Positions 16,701-26,273 are shown, numbered from the stretch's first letter. The stretch is 64,000 nt of DNA from Armatimonadia bacterium (GCA_039679385.1 JBDKVB010000031.1:1-64000); one strand, 5' to 3'. The notes: generated by a model from the letters alone, not told the origin. Numbers and translations: made by a program.

Positions 16701-17309
16701 TCAGGAGGCTGCGGAAAAGCGGATAACGCGGTAGCCGCTCTTGACCTCCGCGGTCCGGGTGTCGGCGAAGCAGGGTGACATATCACGGGCGAGGGTCTTG
16801 ATTCCTTGCTTGGTTCGCCCTACTATCCACAGGGTCCCGCCGGGAGTGAGCCGCTTGCCGGCGTCCTCCAGCAGCGCCATGACCTGGACCTTGCCCACAC
16901 GGTAGGGCGGGTTGCACAGGATTGTGTCGAAGCGACGGTCGCCGAGGACCTCGAGGGCATCGCCGGTGAGGACCTCGGTATTGGCTAGTTGGTAGCGTTG
17001 GCAATTGGTGCGGGCCAGATCGGCGGCACGGGGGTTCACGTCGACCAGGGTAACCTGACTCTGCGGAGCCAGCACGGCCGCCAGGATACCGAGAAAGCCA
17101 TAGCCGCAGCCCAGGTCGAGAACGGTCTGGGCGGCCGAGACGTCAAAGGTGCGGGCAAGCACCATGCTGCCGGTGTCGATGCGCTCGCGGGAGAACACGC
17201 CCCGATCGCTCTGGAGCAGGAAGGTCTTGCCCCGGACTTCGACGCTGATTTCGACGGGATCGGGCTCGGACTGGGGAGCGCTGGAAAAGTAGTGATCGGT
17301 AGCGGGCAT
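16701..17309 (-). CDS. RsmC-like class I methyltransferase
   Basis: S-adenosylmethionine methyltransferase of 202 residues, close in layout to the catalytic half of RsmC/RlmG-type rRNA guanine methyltransferases. It has a pre-domain segment (DHYFSSAPQSE...TFLLQSDRGVFS), motif I VLDLGCGYGFLGI, an acidic VTLVDVN, and the substrate motif LCNPPYRVG, which is the NPPY type used for base amino methylation. The N-terminal pseudo-domain of RsmC is absent, as in many short bacterial members. The start is placed at 17309 (MPATDHYF); a longer frame to 17414 would run into the neighbour. A perfect TATAAT on this strand (17316-17321) lies only 6 bases upstream, so the message may be leaderless. The RNA target is not certain. 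Confidence 0.82.
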   Translation of the reverse strand: MPATDHYFSSAPQSEPDPVEISVEVRGKTFLLQSDRGVFSRERIDTGSMVLARTFDVSAAQTVLDLGCGYGFLGILAAVLAPQSQVTLVDVNPRAADLARTNCQRYQLANTEVLTGDALEVLGDRRFDTILCNPPYRVGKVQVMALLEDAGKRLTPGGTLWIVGRTKQGIKTLARDMSPCFADTRTAEVKSGYRVIRFSAAS

Positions 17310-17315
17310 AGGCGC

Positions 17316-17323
17316 ATTATAAT
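17316..17323. promoter_or_regulatory. shared -10 element between divergent genes
   Basis: The eight bases ATTATAAT contain TATAAT on the minus strand (17316-17321) and TATAAT on the plus strand (17318-17323). They could serve both the methyltransferase and the MBL hydrolase. No good -35 box is seen on either side. Confidence 0.4.
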
Positions 17324-17389
17324 ACCAAGTCCGCGGTGGCGGCCAAGGTTTTGGGTGGAGGGTAGTGAGGGATCGGAGGAGGTGAACCC

Positions 17390-18235
17390 ATGCTGGTGAC
17401 CCTGTGGGGCACACGCGGGTCGGTGCCTGCGCCCGGTGTCGGGACTGTGCGCTATGGCGGCAACACGTCCTGCGTGGAGATCAAGTTGGCAGACGGCACC
17501 GAGCTGATCCTGGATGCCGGGACAGGGATCCGCCGGCTTGGGAAGAAGTTGGTTGCAGAGGCCGGGCCGCGGCCGCTTTTCGTGCTGATGAGCCACGCCC
17601 ACTGGGACCACGTGCACGGGTTCCCGTTCTTCAAGCCCGCCTACGAACCGGGCTGGACGCTTCATGTCGCAGGCTCCTCGCGCTCCCTCAAGGCGATCAA
17701 GGACCTGCTGTACACGCAGATGAACGGGCTGAACTTCCCGGTGGAGTTCGGCGAACTGAAGGCCGAGATCGATTTCATGGCCCTCGGTGACACCGCCGCC
17801 TCCATCCGGACGGCGCGGCTGGAACTGGGGACCTGCGCCCATCCCGGCGGCTGCACTTCTTTCCGCATCGTCGAGGGTGGCGGAACGCTGGTACACATGA
17901 CGGACAACGAGCTCTCCGCACCGGCAAGCAAGGCCAAGGCCCATCGGGCGGAGCTCGTGGCCCTGTGTCGCGACGCTGACGTGCTGATTCACGACGCGCA
18001 GTTCCTGCCGGAGGAGCTTGCTCGTCACGCCGGTTGGGGCCACTCGACGTATCTGGAGGCGGTGGAGCTGGCCGCTGAAGCCGGTGCCAAGCGGCTGGTG
18101 CTCTTCCACCATGACCCGGATCGTACCGATGACCAGATTGAGGAGATCGAGCGGCTGGCTCGGGAGCATATCGCCCGGCAGGGCTACCCGCTGCAGTGTG
18201 AGGCAGCCCGTGAGGGCCTGGAACTGTGCATCTAG
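17390..18235 (+). CDS. MBL-fold metallohydrolase
   Basis: Metallo-beta-lactamase-fold hydrolase of 281 residues. The opening WGTRGSVPAPG...RYGGNTSCVEI and LILDAGTGIRRLG are typical of a branch of the RNase Z-like/PF12706 group. The metal motif is SHAHWDHVHG at about residues 64-73, with later ligands in MTDNE, DVLIHDAQF, GHST and LFHHDP. There is no signal peptide. The start ATG at 17390 has GGAGG shortly upstream. Family members include phosphodiesterases and histidine-kinase-associated sensors, so the substrate is open. Confidence 0.85.
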   Translation: MLVTLWGTRGSVPAPGVGTVRYGGNTSCVEIKLADGTELILDAGTGIRRLGKKLVAEAGPRPLFVLMSHAHWDHVHGFPFFKPAYEPGWTLHVAGSSRSLKAIKDLLYTQMNGLNFPVEFGELKAEIDFMALGDTAASIRTARLELGTCAHPGGCTSFRIVEGGGTLVHMTDNELSAPASKAKAHRAELVALCRDADVLIHDAQFLPEELARHAGWGHSTYLEAVELAAEAGAKRLVLFHHDPDRTDDQIEEIERLAREHIARQGYPLQCEAAREGLELCI

Positions 18236-18256
18236 GGCGGACCTTACTGTCGGCTG

Positions 18257-21200
18257 ATGCCACCACCTCTGCCGCCTGTGCCGACAGCTCCGGAACATCC
18301 TGACGCGAGAAGTCGTCGAACCCTCGCGCGACACCACTGGGGAACTACTCTGGTACCTCATCACGTGACACGTCCTGCCTGCCGACTACCGTGGCCGCTC
18401 AGCGGCGGACCTTCGCGAACAGCGCTTGCTGCGCTGTTCGTGCTTGTCCTGCTGCCCTTTGGCGGTGCGTCGCTGCCGACCTGGGCACAGGACTCGACGA
18501 CCCCGGAGACGCCCACTGCGCCCGAGGCCACGAAACCCGACACAACGGCCACTGCGCAGGGCGAAGCCAAGCCCACGACAGACGAAGGCAGCGGAACCGA
18601 GGAGCCGAAGGACGCCGAGGGCGACAAGGACAAGACCGAGCCCGAGGCCACCAAGCCCGCGGACTCCACTGCAACCACCACCGCCACACCCGCACCGACC
18701 ACCGAGCAGCCACCCGCTCCTCCTGCAGCGGGCACGGCACAGCCTGCGACTGCCTCCGGTCAGCCGCCCAAGGGCGGCACGCCCGGCGAGCAGAGCGCGC
18801 AGGGCAAACCCGCCAAGGCCCCTGCCGGCGAAGCCGGCGGCATCGAGGGCGTGTTCAGCAAGCTGGGCCTGTTCCAGGGCGTGTCGATCAGCGGGCAGAA
18901 CACCCTGACCCTCCAGGGCAACAGCCTCGAGGGCTCACAGACCGCCTACGAGACGCAACGGTGGGACACAGGGACCCTGGTGCGGCAAAGCAGTCTGCAC
19001 CTGGAGGGACCGGTCTGGAAGGAGCTGGCCTTCACCGCCGACGTCTCCAACAGCGGCTGGGGCACGAGCTACTCACGCTGGGTGGCGGGGTACGTCGGCC
19101 ATGACAGCGCGCTCCTGTACGGCGACCTGGACCTGAGCCTGTCGGGGAACGAGTTCGTCGAGTTCCGCAAGTCCACCAAGGGCTGGCAACTCGACCAGCG
19201 ACTGCCCTCCGACGGCTTCATGCGGGGGTTCTACATTCGCGAGAAGGGCGTCGTGCGGAACCAGACCTTCGTGGGGAACGACACTCCCGGGCCTTACTTT
19301 TTGACCTACACCCCGATCATCGAGGGTAGCGAGGTCGTGAAGGTCAACGAGAGCATCGTGCGGCTGGGCACGGACTACACCCTCGACTACGACTCGGGCC
19401 AGCTCACCTTCGAGCCCGTCAACGGCCAGTCGCGAATCATCAGCGCCTCGGACACCATCTCCGTCAGCTACCAGTCCCTGGGCTACCTCAACGAGGGGCC
19501 GGGCGCTATCTACGGGATGCGGGCCGAGATGCCCCTGATGAACGAACGGCTGCTGGTGGGTGTGACGACCCTGCAGCAGACCAGTACCGCCAGCGGCCAC
19601 GCCTCGGACACGGTGAGCTATCAGGAGGATATGTACACCGGGACGGGTAGCACCGGGCCCTTCGACACCAACTTCCGGCCGATCATCGCCGACGGCACGA
19701 GTGTTGTCTATCAGGGCGTGCGCAAGGTCATCGACAAGCCGCTGGTTGTCCTGGTAGACGGTGCCGAGCAGGTGGAGACGGTTGACTACGATGCATACCG
19801 GAGCATCGGCCGCGTCATCTTCCGGCGCGCAGTGCCGCCCACCTCGATGGTGATCCTCCGCTACTACTACAGCATCGATGACGAGAGCGCCAGCACGGGC
19901 GACAAGAAGCTGTGGGGCGTCGACATGTCCTACCAGCTCGCGAAGGGAACGAACGTGCTTCTGAACTGGGCCAACAGCTCCGGGGAGAAGTCCAGTTCGG
20001 ACGGCAGCGCCCTTTCGACCTCAGTGGACTTCAGCCATGGCCCCGTGCGGTTGGTTGGCGAGTACCGAAACGTTGACCCGACCTTCGGCTATGTGGACAC
20101 GGTGGGCTTCCAGCGCCACGAGAAGGGCACCAACTTCAGCGGCGAGTGGCGGCCCTCACGTTTCATCACTCTGACCGGCCGCCTCTCCAACCTGGACAGC
20201 GACAGCGGCTACTCCTTCGGCTACAGCGGCTACGGAGGGTCCTCCACCGCAAGCGCGATCGCGACCTCCGAGGCCGATACCGCAGCGACCTCCACAGCGC
20301 TGGACGTGAACGCCCAGCGGGCTGACTTCGGCTTCGAGCTGAACTACCCGAACCTGCCGCGCTTCAGCTTCCAGCGCAACACCATGGACAACACCAAGGC
20401 GTCCACCAGCGAGAGCCACTACACCACGGACTCGTACACGATGAACTGGGCGCCGACGGGGGCCAAGTACACCGCTCGCGCCAGTCTGAACCAGACAGCC
20501 CAGTACAGCCTCAGCGGCACGAGCGCGACCCGTCAGGGTAGCGACACCGACCAGCTTCAGACCTCTTTTACCTACAACCCCACCAGCAAGCTCTCCTTCT
20601 CAGCGAGCTTCAACCGCAACCAGTCCAGTGCCCTGGAGACGGTGAACCAGTCCTCCTCACACAGCACCCAACTCTCGGCGCACTGGGCGCCGAGCGACAG
20701 CCTCTCGATGGACCTGAGTCGCAGCATTTCGAAAACCGACGGGCGCGTGACCAGCAGCTACTACAGCAGCTACACGACGGCCGCAAGCGCCGTCCGCGAT
20801 GGGACTGTGGACACAGCGATCACTCCGGGTGGTGGCGGCACCGGTGGCGACGACGAAACGGAGACGCCCAGCAGCCAGGACATCAACGATCGGCTCACTC
20901 TGAGCTGGCGGCCCAACAGCAAGATGAGCTGGGATATGAGCCTCGGTCGCCGCAAGTACGTCAGCACGGGCAGTCAGGGCTACCTGGCCGACAGCAACCA
21001 GACCTCCTGGAGCCTGGGAGCGTCCTGGACCCTCTCGGAGGCCATGAATCTCAACCTGTCGGTGAGCTCCGACCGCACCGAGTACCTCGACGCGGGTGAG
21101 GGCACGGTCGACAACCGCTCCTACGTGTTCTCGACCAACTACCGCAAGCCGGGTGAACGCTGGGGCGCGGGGCTGACTCTGAACGTACAGGACGGCAGTA

Positions 21201-21865
21201 GTCCGACCTACGTGGGCACAGGACGGCTGCAGAAGTCGCGAATCGTGGCCACCAACCTGTTTGATGTCAGCGGGCAACTGTCCTACGACCTCAAGAAGGG
21301 GATCACGATCACCGGCAGCGCGGGCATCTCGGACTACTCCGGCGGCTACGCCGATTTTCGCAAGGCGAATGGCGAGGTCAAGATGCGCTACCAGCTCAGC
21401 GACACGACGGGGGTCGACTTAGGCTACCGGTTCATTCGCAACGTGTCGCGGCTCGGGCCTGACAGCCTGATCTTCGGCACCTCCAGCAGCGGCCAGAACT
21501 ACATAGCCAACACCTTCTCGCTGACGCTGAGCACGAACTTCCGCGGTGGCATCGGCGCGAGGGGCGCAGGCATGGGCTCCAGCGTCTCCAGCAGCCCGGG
21601 GACCTTCGGCGGCTACCAGTCGAGCCTGCAGCAGACCACCAGCGGCAGGAGCGGCTTCTCCAGCAGTGGCGGCTACGGGATGAGCCGATTCGACAAGCTC
21701 AGCAGCCAGACCCAGAAGCAGGAGAGCAGCCTCTTCAGCTCACCCTTCGGCGGCGGCGGCACCAGTGGCGGCGTCGGCGGATTCCGCAAGCGTCCGCAGC
21801 CCGGCGCCAAGGCTGCAGAGGTCGAGGACTGGATGACGCTGGACGACAACCTGTCCGCCTGGTAG
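18257..21865 (+). CDS. large exported beta-barrel-like surface protein
   Basis: Very large protein, 1202 residues in the longest frame, of unknown function. A hydrophobic signal (ALAALFVLVLLPFGG) begins about 55 residues in, so a GTG at 18365, which leaves a normal 20-residue n-region, may be the true start; neither start has a clear ribosome site. After cleavage comes about 110 residues rich in Thr, Pro, Glu, Lys and Ala, a likely periplasmic or wall-spanning linker. The rest is beta-rich. It includes the segment PGPYFLTYTPIIEGSEVV...DYTLDYDSGQLTF and then about 600 residues of alternating polar and hydrophobic strands with aromatic girdles, as in outer-membrane barrels. The tail is Ser/Gly-rich (SLFSSPFGGGG). 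It heads a run of three exported proteins. An outer-membrane channel or adhesin is inference. Confidence 0.6.
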   Translation: MPPPLPPVPTAPEHPDARSRRTLARHHWGTTLVPHHVTRPACRLPWPLSGGPSRTALAALFVLVLLPFGGASLPTWAQDSTTPETPTAPEATKPDTTATAQGEAKPTTDEGSGTEEPKDAEGDKDKTEPEATKPADSTATTTATPAPTTEQPPAPPAAGTAQPATASGQPPKGGTPGEQSAQGKPAKAPAGEAGGIEGVFSKLGLFQGVSISGQNTLTLQGNSLEGSQTAYETQRWDTGTLVRQSSLHLEGPVWKELAFTADVSNSGWGTSYSRWVAGYVGHDSALLYGDLDLSLSGNEFVEFRKSTKGWQLDQRLPSDGFMRGFYIREKGVVRNQTFVGNDTPGPYFLTYTPIIEGSEVVKVNESIVRLGTDYTLDYDSGQLTFEPVNGQSRIISASDTISVSYQSLGYLNEGPGAIYGMRAEMPLMNERLLVGVTTLQQTSTASGHASDTVSYQEDMYTGTGSTGPFDTNFRPIIADGTSVVYQGVRKVIDKPLVVLVDGAEQVETVDYDAYRSIGRVIFRRAVPPTSMVILRYYYSIDDESASTGDKKLWGVDMSYQLAKGTNVLLNWANSSGEKSSSDGSALSTSVDFSHGPVRLVGEYRNVDPTFGYVDTVGFQRHEKGTNFSGEWRPSRFITLTGRLSNLDSDSGYSFGYSGYGGSSTASAIATSEADTAATSTALDVNAQRADFGFELNYPNLPRFSFQRNTMDNTKASTSESHYTTDSYTMNWAPTGAKYTARASLNQTAQYSLSGTSATRQGSDTDQLQTSFTYNPTSKLSFSASFNRNQSSALETVNQSSSHSTQLSAHWAPSDSLSMDLSRSISKTDGRVTSSYYSSYTTAASAVRDGTVDTAITPGGGGTGGDDETETPSSQDINDRLTLSWRPNSKMSWDMSLGRRKYVSTGSQGYLADSNQTSWSLGASWTLSEAMNLNLSVSSDRTEYLDAGEGTVDNRSYVFSTNYRKPGERWGAGLTLNVQDGSSPTYVGTGRLQKSRIVATNLFDVSGQLSYDLKKGITITGSAGISDYSGGYADFRKANGEVKMRYQLSDTTGVDLGYRFIRNVSRLGPDSLIFGTSSSGQNYIANTFSLTLSTNFRGGIGARGAGMGSSVSSSPGTFGGYQSSLQQTTSGRSGFSSSGGYGMSRFDKLSSQTQKQESSLFSSPFGGGGTSGGVGGFRKRPQPGAKAAEVEDWMTLDDNLSAW

Positions 21866-21960
21866 AGGCATCGCGACAGCACCCCGGCGGAACCGGGGAC
21901 GCCTCCGGCCAGTCAACAGAGACATACCACCCGGACGCAGGGGAGCCAGGTCACACAACC

Positions 21961-24951
21961 ATGAGACTGAAGACGCAAGGGATTCTGTGGGTCGTCTACC
22001 TGACACTGCTCAGCGGCATCGCTGTGGCAGGGCCCTTCCGTAACGTGAGCAATGTGCCCTTTGCCTCGCGCTGCAACGGCCCGCAGGGCGCCATCGTGAT
22101 CGATGACAGCCGCCTTCAGACCGCGGCGGCCCGGACCTCGGCGGTGCAGGCTCAACACAGCGCGGCGAGTCTGGCGCCGGTGAAGGCCGGCTTCCGACGG
22201 CTCCAGCGTGCCGGCCTGAGCACGGGTCGCTTCGATCCGCGCTTCCCTCGCACCATCGTACATACCCGAGGCAGCAGTCTCGTCCTTCCCGACCTCGTGA
22301 AGACGCAGCAGGCCGGGAAGACCATCGGCGACCCCACGAACCAGATCACCTTCGCCTACAGCAACTGGAGCGACGCCGACCGTCTCACCCTCCAGTCCTA
22401 TCTGTCAACGGCCTACCCGAAGGCACGGCTCTACTACGGTCCGCCGGCCTTCAACATCACGGTCACGATCGTTCGCGATGATACGATCAAGGACATCCAG
22501 GGCGGCACCTACGACGTCTCGACCAATGAGATCCACATCCCCTCGCTCAGCGACAACGTGCCGGAAGATACCTTTGTGCTGCTTCTGCTCGTGCTGAAGG
22601 CCTTCCACGATGACGCCGCCCTGTTCTACGATGCCTGGGAAGACGGAATGGCCGGGGCTGCCGCCACAGCGATTCAGGTGCAGCCCGGCGTATCACCCGG
22701 TTTCGATCCCAAGGACCCGGGGCCGCTCTATGGGCTGTCCGTCTACGAGCCGCAGAATCACCCGAACCTGGGCAACTCGACCTTCTACCCCTCCAGCGGA
22801 TTCACGGGGATGCTGGTCTGGCGCATCGCCATGGCCCGCGCGGCCTGGCTGAAGTGCTGGATCGAGGACAGCACCTTCTTCTCCCGCTTCAACCAGGCGT
22901 ACTACAACGAGTACACGTCGTCCCTCGCCGGTGACACGCTGCGGCTGCGGGAGATCGCGGCCGGTGTCCTGCCCACTGTCGAGGGGATGGACTTTCAGGA
23001 CTGGTTTGTGCGCCAGTATGTCCTCGACACGAGCGTCCGGGCTGGTCTTAAGGAGTTCACCTGGAACATCCCGCTGGAGACAGCGGTGGCCCTGATCTGC
23101 GAGCACTACCTCACCGACGCCGACGGCGACGAGTCACCCCGTAGCGGCCAGGCGCGGACGGTCTACTGGAGCTACGACTTCAGCGTGAACCTCTACGCGG
23201 AAGAGGGCAACCTGATCGACATCTCCGCGACCGGCGAGACACCCGGCGAAGGGTTCCTGATCCCCACCTTCTTCAACATCGGCGGCGCGCAGCGGGTGAC
23301 GGTGCAGCTTGACCTCAACGGCCTGCGCAGCTACTACCCCTTCCCCTATGGCGTGCGGGGGTTCGATTCCAGCACCAACAACCTTTACGGCGCGGTGCTC
23401 AACACCACCTCGGGCACGATGGACGTCACCGGTGGCGCAGGCCTGAGCGGAACGAGTGTCTCCCGCGGGGTCTGGGGAGGACGTATCACGGTCTCCGACC
23501 TGTCGCCGCTGAAGCTGACGGCGACCTTCACCAACGGCAACGCGCAGACCGTGACGCGCCAGGTCAACGTTGGCTGGGATAGCTACATGGTCGTGCACGA
23601 CGGCGGCGCCCAGAACACCCTGGTCCACACCTTCACGAAGGGTGTGACGGGGCTGCAGATGATGAGCCTGCCGCTGACTCCTCTCTCCAGTTCGGCGGCG
23701 ACGCTTCTTGGCATCCCTTCGGCCGACCTGCTCCTCGCGAGCTGGGACCCGTCGCTGGGCTCCGACGGCAAGTATCGGGTCTGGCCGGACTGCGAGCCCT
23801 TCTCCCTTGGGACGGGTTTCTGGCTGCGGCTGCTCAACGACGTGACGGTGACGGTAAGCGGTGTTCCCGCCTCCACGACCGACCGCGTCAGCATCCCGCT
23901 GAAGCTGGGGTGGAACATGTTTGGGAGCCCGCGGCAGGATACGGTCCAGGTGGACGCGCTGAAGATACAGGTGGGGACGGATACCCCTGTGACCCTGGCG
24001 GAGGCCGTCACGAAGCGTTACGTGCAAGTGGGCATCTTCGGCTACACGGAAGGCGCCGGCTACCAGTTGGCGACGGAGGTAACGCCCTTCTCGGCGTACT
24101 GGATTCGCACGCTGGTATCCGCGGGCTGCCGGCTGGTCTTCGAGCCGGTCACCACGACGGCGGTGCAGTCCAGAGCTGTTCGGGCGCAGTCGCAGGCTTC
24201 CAGCAGCATTCCGGGCTTGGCCTGGAAGGTGCCGATTGTGGTGCAGTCCGGCTGGGTGCGCTCCGATCAGGCCTATCTGGGCGGCGTGAAGGGCGCAAGC
24301 GTAGGCACCGATGCGCTCTACGACATGCAGGCGCCTCCGGCCTTCGGGCCGGTCGTCACAGCCCGGTTCCTTCGCAGTGAACAGGGCGTTGAGCGGGCGT
24401 ACCTTACCGACGTGCGTCAGGCCGATGCGGCCGGGCAGACCTGGAGCCTTGAGGTGACCAGCACGCTCGTGGATCAGCCGCTGCGAATCTCGTGGCCCGA
24501 CCTGTCCTCCTTGCCCGCCGGACTGCGACCGGTCCTCGTGGACCCGACCACCGGCACACGAGTGTACCTGCGCACGACTCCCGGCTACGTGTTGCCTGCT
24601 ACGAGCACAGGCGTTAAGCGGCGGCTGCAGATCGAGATGTCCAGCACCACCACCGGCGGCCTGGTCGTGACGGCAGTATCGGCGAGGGCGACCAAGAGCA
24701 CCGTCGGCCTCGCCTACACCCTGTCGCGCGATGCCTCCGTCTCGGCCCGTGCGCTGAATATCGCAGGGCGTCAGGTGCGCCGACTAACAACGAGCCAGGT
24801 GCAGACCGCCGGGGCCAACTCTCTCGTCTGGAACCTGTGCAACGATCGCGGCACGCGAGTGCCGTCCGGCCTCTACCTGATGGAGATCGTGGCGCAGGCG
24901 GAGGATGGACAGAGCGTCCGAGTCCTGCGAGCCGTCGCAGTCAACCGGTAG
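21961..24951 (+). CDS. large secreted protein with degenerate peptidase-like segment and FlgD-type tail
   Basis: Exported protein of 996 residues with a clear signal peptide (ILWVVYLTLLSGIAVAG). Around residues 200-232 a segment VLKAFHDD...WEDGMAG lines up with gluzincin metallopeptidases, in which HExxH is followed by a WEEGMA-type third-ligand motif. Here LKAFH replaces HExxH, so catalytic His and Glu are missing. The middle has beta domains including a LGWNMFGSPRQ segment like those seen before surface-protein C-termini. The last 85 residues form a FlgD Ig-like module (ALNIAGRQVRRL, NSLVWNLCNDRGTRVPSGLYLMEI), common as a sorting or assembly domain in exported proteins. It lies 95 bases after the barrel-like gene, probably in the same operon. 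The function is unknown. Confidence 0.65.
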   Translation: MRLKTQGILWVVYLTLLSGIAVAGPFRNVSNVPFASRCNGPQGAIVIDDSRLQTAAARTSAVQAQHSAASLAPVKAGFRRLQRAGLSTGRFDPRFPRTIVHTRGSSLVLPDLVKTQQAGKTIGDPTNQITFAYSNWSDADRLTLQSYLSTAYPKARLYYGPPAFNITVTIVRDDTIKDIQGGTYDVSTNEIHIPSLSDNVPEDTFVLLLLVLKAFHDDAALFYDAWEDGMAGAAATAIQVQPGVSPGFDPKDPGPLYGLSVYEPQNHPNLGNSTFYPSSGFTGMLVWRIAMARAAWLKCWIEDSTFFSRFNQAYYNEYTSSLAGDTLRLREIAAGVLPTVEGMDFQDWFVRQYVLDTSVRAGLKEFTWNIPLETAVALICEHYLTDADGDESPRSGQARTVYWSYDFSVNLYAEEGNLIDISATGETPGEGFLIPTFFNIGGAQRVTVQLDLNGLRSYYPFPYGVRGFDSSTNNLYGAVLNTTSGTMDVTGGAGLSGTSVSRGVWGGRITVSDLSPLKLTATFTNGNAQTVTRQVNVGWDSYMVVHDGGAQNTLVHTFTKGVTGLQMMSLPLTPLSSSAATLLGIPSADLLLASWDPSLGSDGKYRVWPDCEPFSLGTGFWLRLLNDVTVTVSGVPASTTDRVSIPLKLGWNMFGSPRQDTVQVDALKIQVGTDTPVTLAEAVTKRYVQVGIFGYTEGAGYQLATEVTPFSAYWIRTLVSAGCRLVFEPVTTTAVQSRAVRAQSQASSSIPGLAWKVPIVVQSGWVRSDQAYLGGVKGASVGTDALYDMQAPPAFGPVVTARFLRSEQGVERAYLTDVRQADAAGQTWSLEVTSTLVDQPLRISWPDLSSLPAGLRPVLVDPTTGTRVYLRTTPGYVLPATSTGVKRRLQIEMSSTTTGGLVVTAVSARATKSTVGLAYTLSRDASVSARALNIAGRQVRRLTTSQVQTAGANSLVWNLCNDRGTRVPSGLYLMEIVAQAEDGQSVRVLRAVAVNR

Positions 24952-25010
24952 AGACAACGTCCAACTTCGACTTCACTCCGCGCACTCAGTGCGGCGGGAA
25001 AAGGCCCAAC

Positions 25011-26192
25011 GTGAGAATCGCCAGTCTCCGCATCCTGTGTCTGCTGATCCTACTCTCGCCCCTCGGGCTGCTCCTGAGCGGCTGCGGCGGCCTGCCGGCC
25101 GACAGTCAGATCACGGGCGGGATTGTGGTCTTCGCCGCCTTCGAGGGAACCTCCAGCACCGCCCCGCGCATCAAGACGACGGCGACGGTGATCCTCAACG
25201 GCGGCCGCTATGCCTTCAATGGTCCTTCCGGCCAGGACCTCATCGTGCGCAACATCCCCTTCGGCACGGAGGACCCGCCGAAGGTGCCGATGACGGTCAC
25301 TGCCCGCGGGTACAAGACTGTCTCGCAGCAAGTGGAGCTGTCCAAGACCACGGCGACCTATGTGGACCTGAGCATGGAGACCGTGGACCTGACCGCGACG
25401 GGCACGGTCTCCGGTATCGTGACCTCCACCACGGGGACACCCATCTCCGGGGCTGTGGTCACCTTCCACTCCACCGCCGACAGCACCGCAACGGACCTCC
25501 AGGGTTTCACAGACAAGGACGGTAAGTTTGTCGTCGGCGGGATTGCCCTCGGCTCCGCGGAGGCCACGGCGGAGGCTGCAGGCTACCTGTCCTCGACCCA
25601 GACCCTTACCGTGCAGCCTGATGCGACCGGCACCAATGCCGCCTTGAGCTACTCCCTGCTCAGCGGCGCCACCAAAGTGACCGTGCGTGGCGTCGTCAAG
25701 GAACTGCGCACCGAGGAGGTCCTGCCGGGCGCTACGGTCACCCTGGGCTCGCAGCCTTCAGTCACCACCGGCTCCGACGGGCGGTTCTCTGTGCCAGACG
25801 TGCTTGTGGGCACTCAGACCATCTCGGTGCGCCTCAGCGGCTATGACGACTACGATGCGGAGATCAACGTGCTGCCGGGCATGGGCGACGTGGTGGTGAC
25901 GGTCTCCAAGATCTCCAGCCTGCCGCCAACGCTTCCGTACACCATCGGCGGGACAGTCACCTTGCTCGGGGCGACGGACAACTCCGGTGCAGTGGTCACC
26001 GCCTACGACCTCGACCGCGGGATGCAGATGGCCAGCTACACGACGGGATCCGATGGGCGCTACTACCTGTTTGTCCCGGCGGGGCGCTACGAGGTCCGGG
26101 TCACGGTCGGCGCGCACAGCATCGCGAGGAACGTCACCTACCTGGGCGGCGGCCGGGTGATCGACGGGATCGACTTCGCGCTGACCCTGTGA
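25011..26192 (+). CDS. lipoprotein with carboxypeptidase-regulatory repeats
   Basis: Lipoprotein of 393 residues. The start is taken as GTG 25011 because it gives a signal peptide ending in the lipobox LLLSGC; the longer frame from 24837 overlaps the previous gene. At least three carboxypeptidase-regulatory-like (CarboxypepD_reg) modules follow: GTVSGIVTSTTGTPISGAVV at about residue 130, VTVRGVVKELRTEEVLPGATV at about 222, and YTIGGTVTLLGATDNSGAVV at about 310, each with a TGSDGRF- or DKDGKF-type turn. An earlier weaker copy begins near SQITGGIVVF. Such modules are prealbumin-like beta-sandwiches used as structural parts of surface or periplasmic proteins. It closes the three-gene exported set and may anchor or stabilise the other two; that role is inference. 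Confidence 0.72.
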   Translation: MRIASLRILCLLILLSPLGLLLSGCGGLPADSQITGGIVVFAAFEGTSSTAPRIKTTATVILNGGRYAFNGPSGQDLIVRNIPFGTEDPPKVPMTVTARGYKTVSQQVELSKTTATYVDLSMETVDLTATGTVSGIVTSTTGTPISGAVVTFHSTADSTATDLQGFTDKDGKFVVGGIALGSAEATAEAAGYLSSTQTLTVQPDATGTNAALSYSLLSGATKVTVRGVVKELRTEEVLPGATVTLGSQPSVTTGSDGRFSVPDVLVGTQTISVRLSGYDDYDAEINVLPGMGDVVVTVSKISSLPPTLPYTIGGTVTLLGATDNSGAVVTAYDLDRGMQMASYTTGSDGRYYLFVPAGRYEVRVTVGAHSIARNVTYLGGGRVIDGIDFALTL

Positions 26193-26273
26193 CGCCAGGG
26201 ACCGGGGCGTCCCTCCTAACGGCGACGCTTCGGCCGGGAGCCACTGCAGCCGACCGCTGTCAGGGGAGAGACC

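Noticed and set aside
16824-16832. CTATCCACA, one base from a DnaA box
   Set aside because: Single imperfect copy within the methyltransferase coding region.
21882-21898. CCCCGG/CCGGGG hairpin after the giant exported protein gene
   Set aside because: Only a 6-bp stem without a T-run; it may occur by chance in such G+C-rich sequence.
23361-23371. GTTCGATTCC, like a tRNA T-loop
   Set aside because: It is inside a well-supported coding region and no acceptor, D or anticodon arms could be folded around it.
18257-26192. Horizontal transfer or prophage origin of the large exported genes
   Set aside because: No integrase, repeats or visible shift of base use mark the borders.
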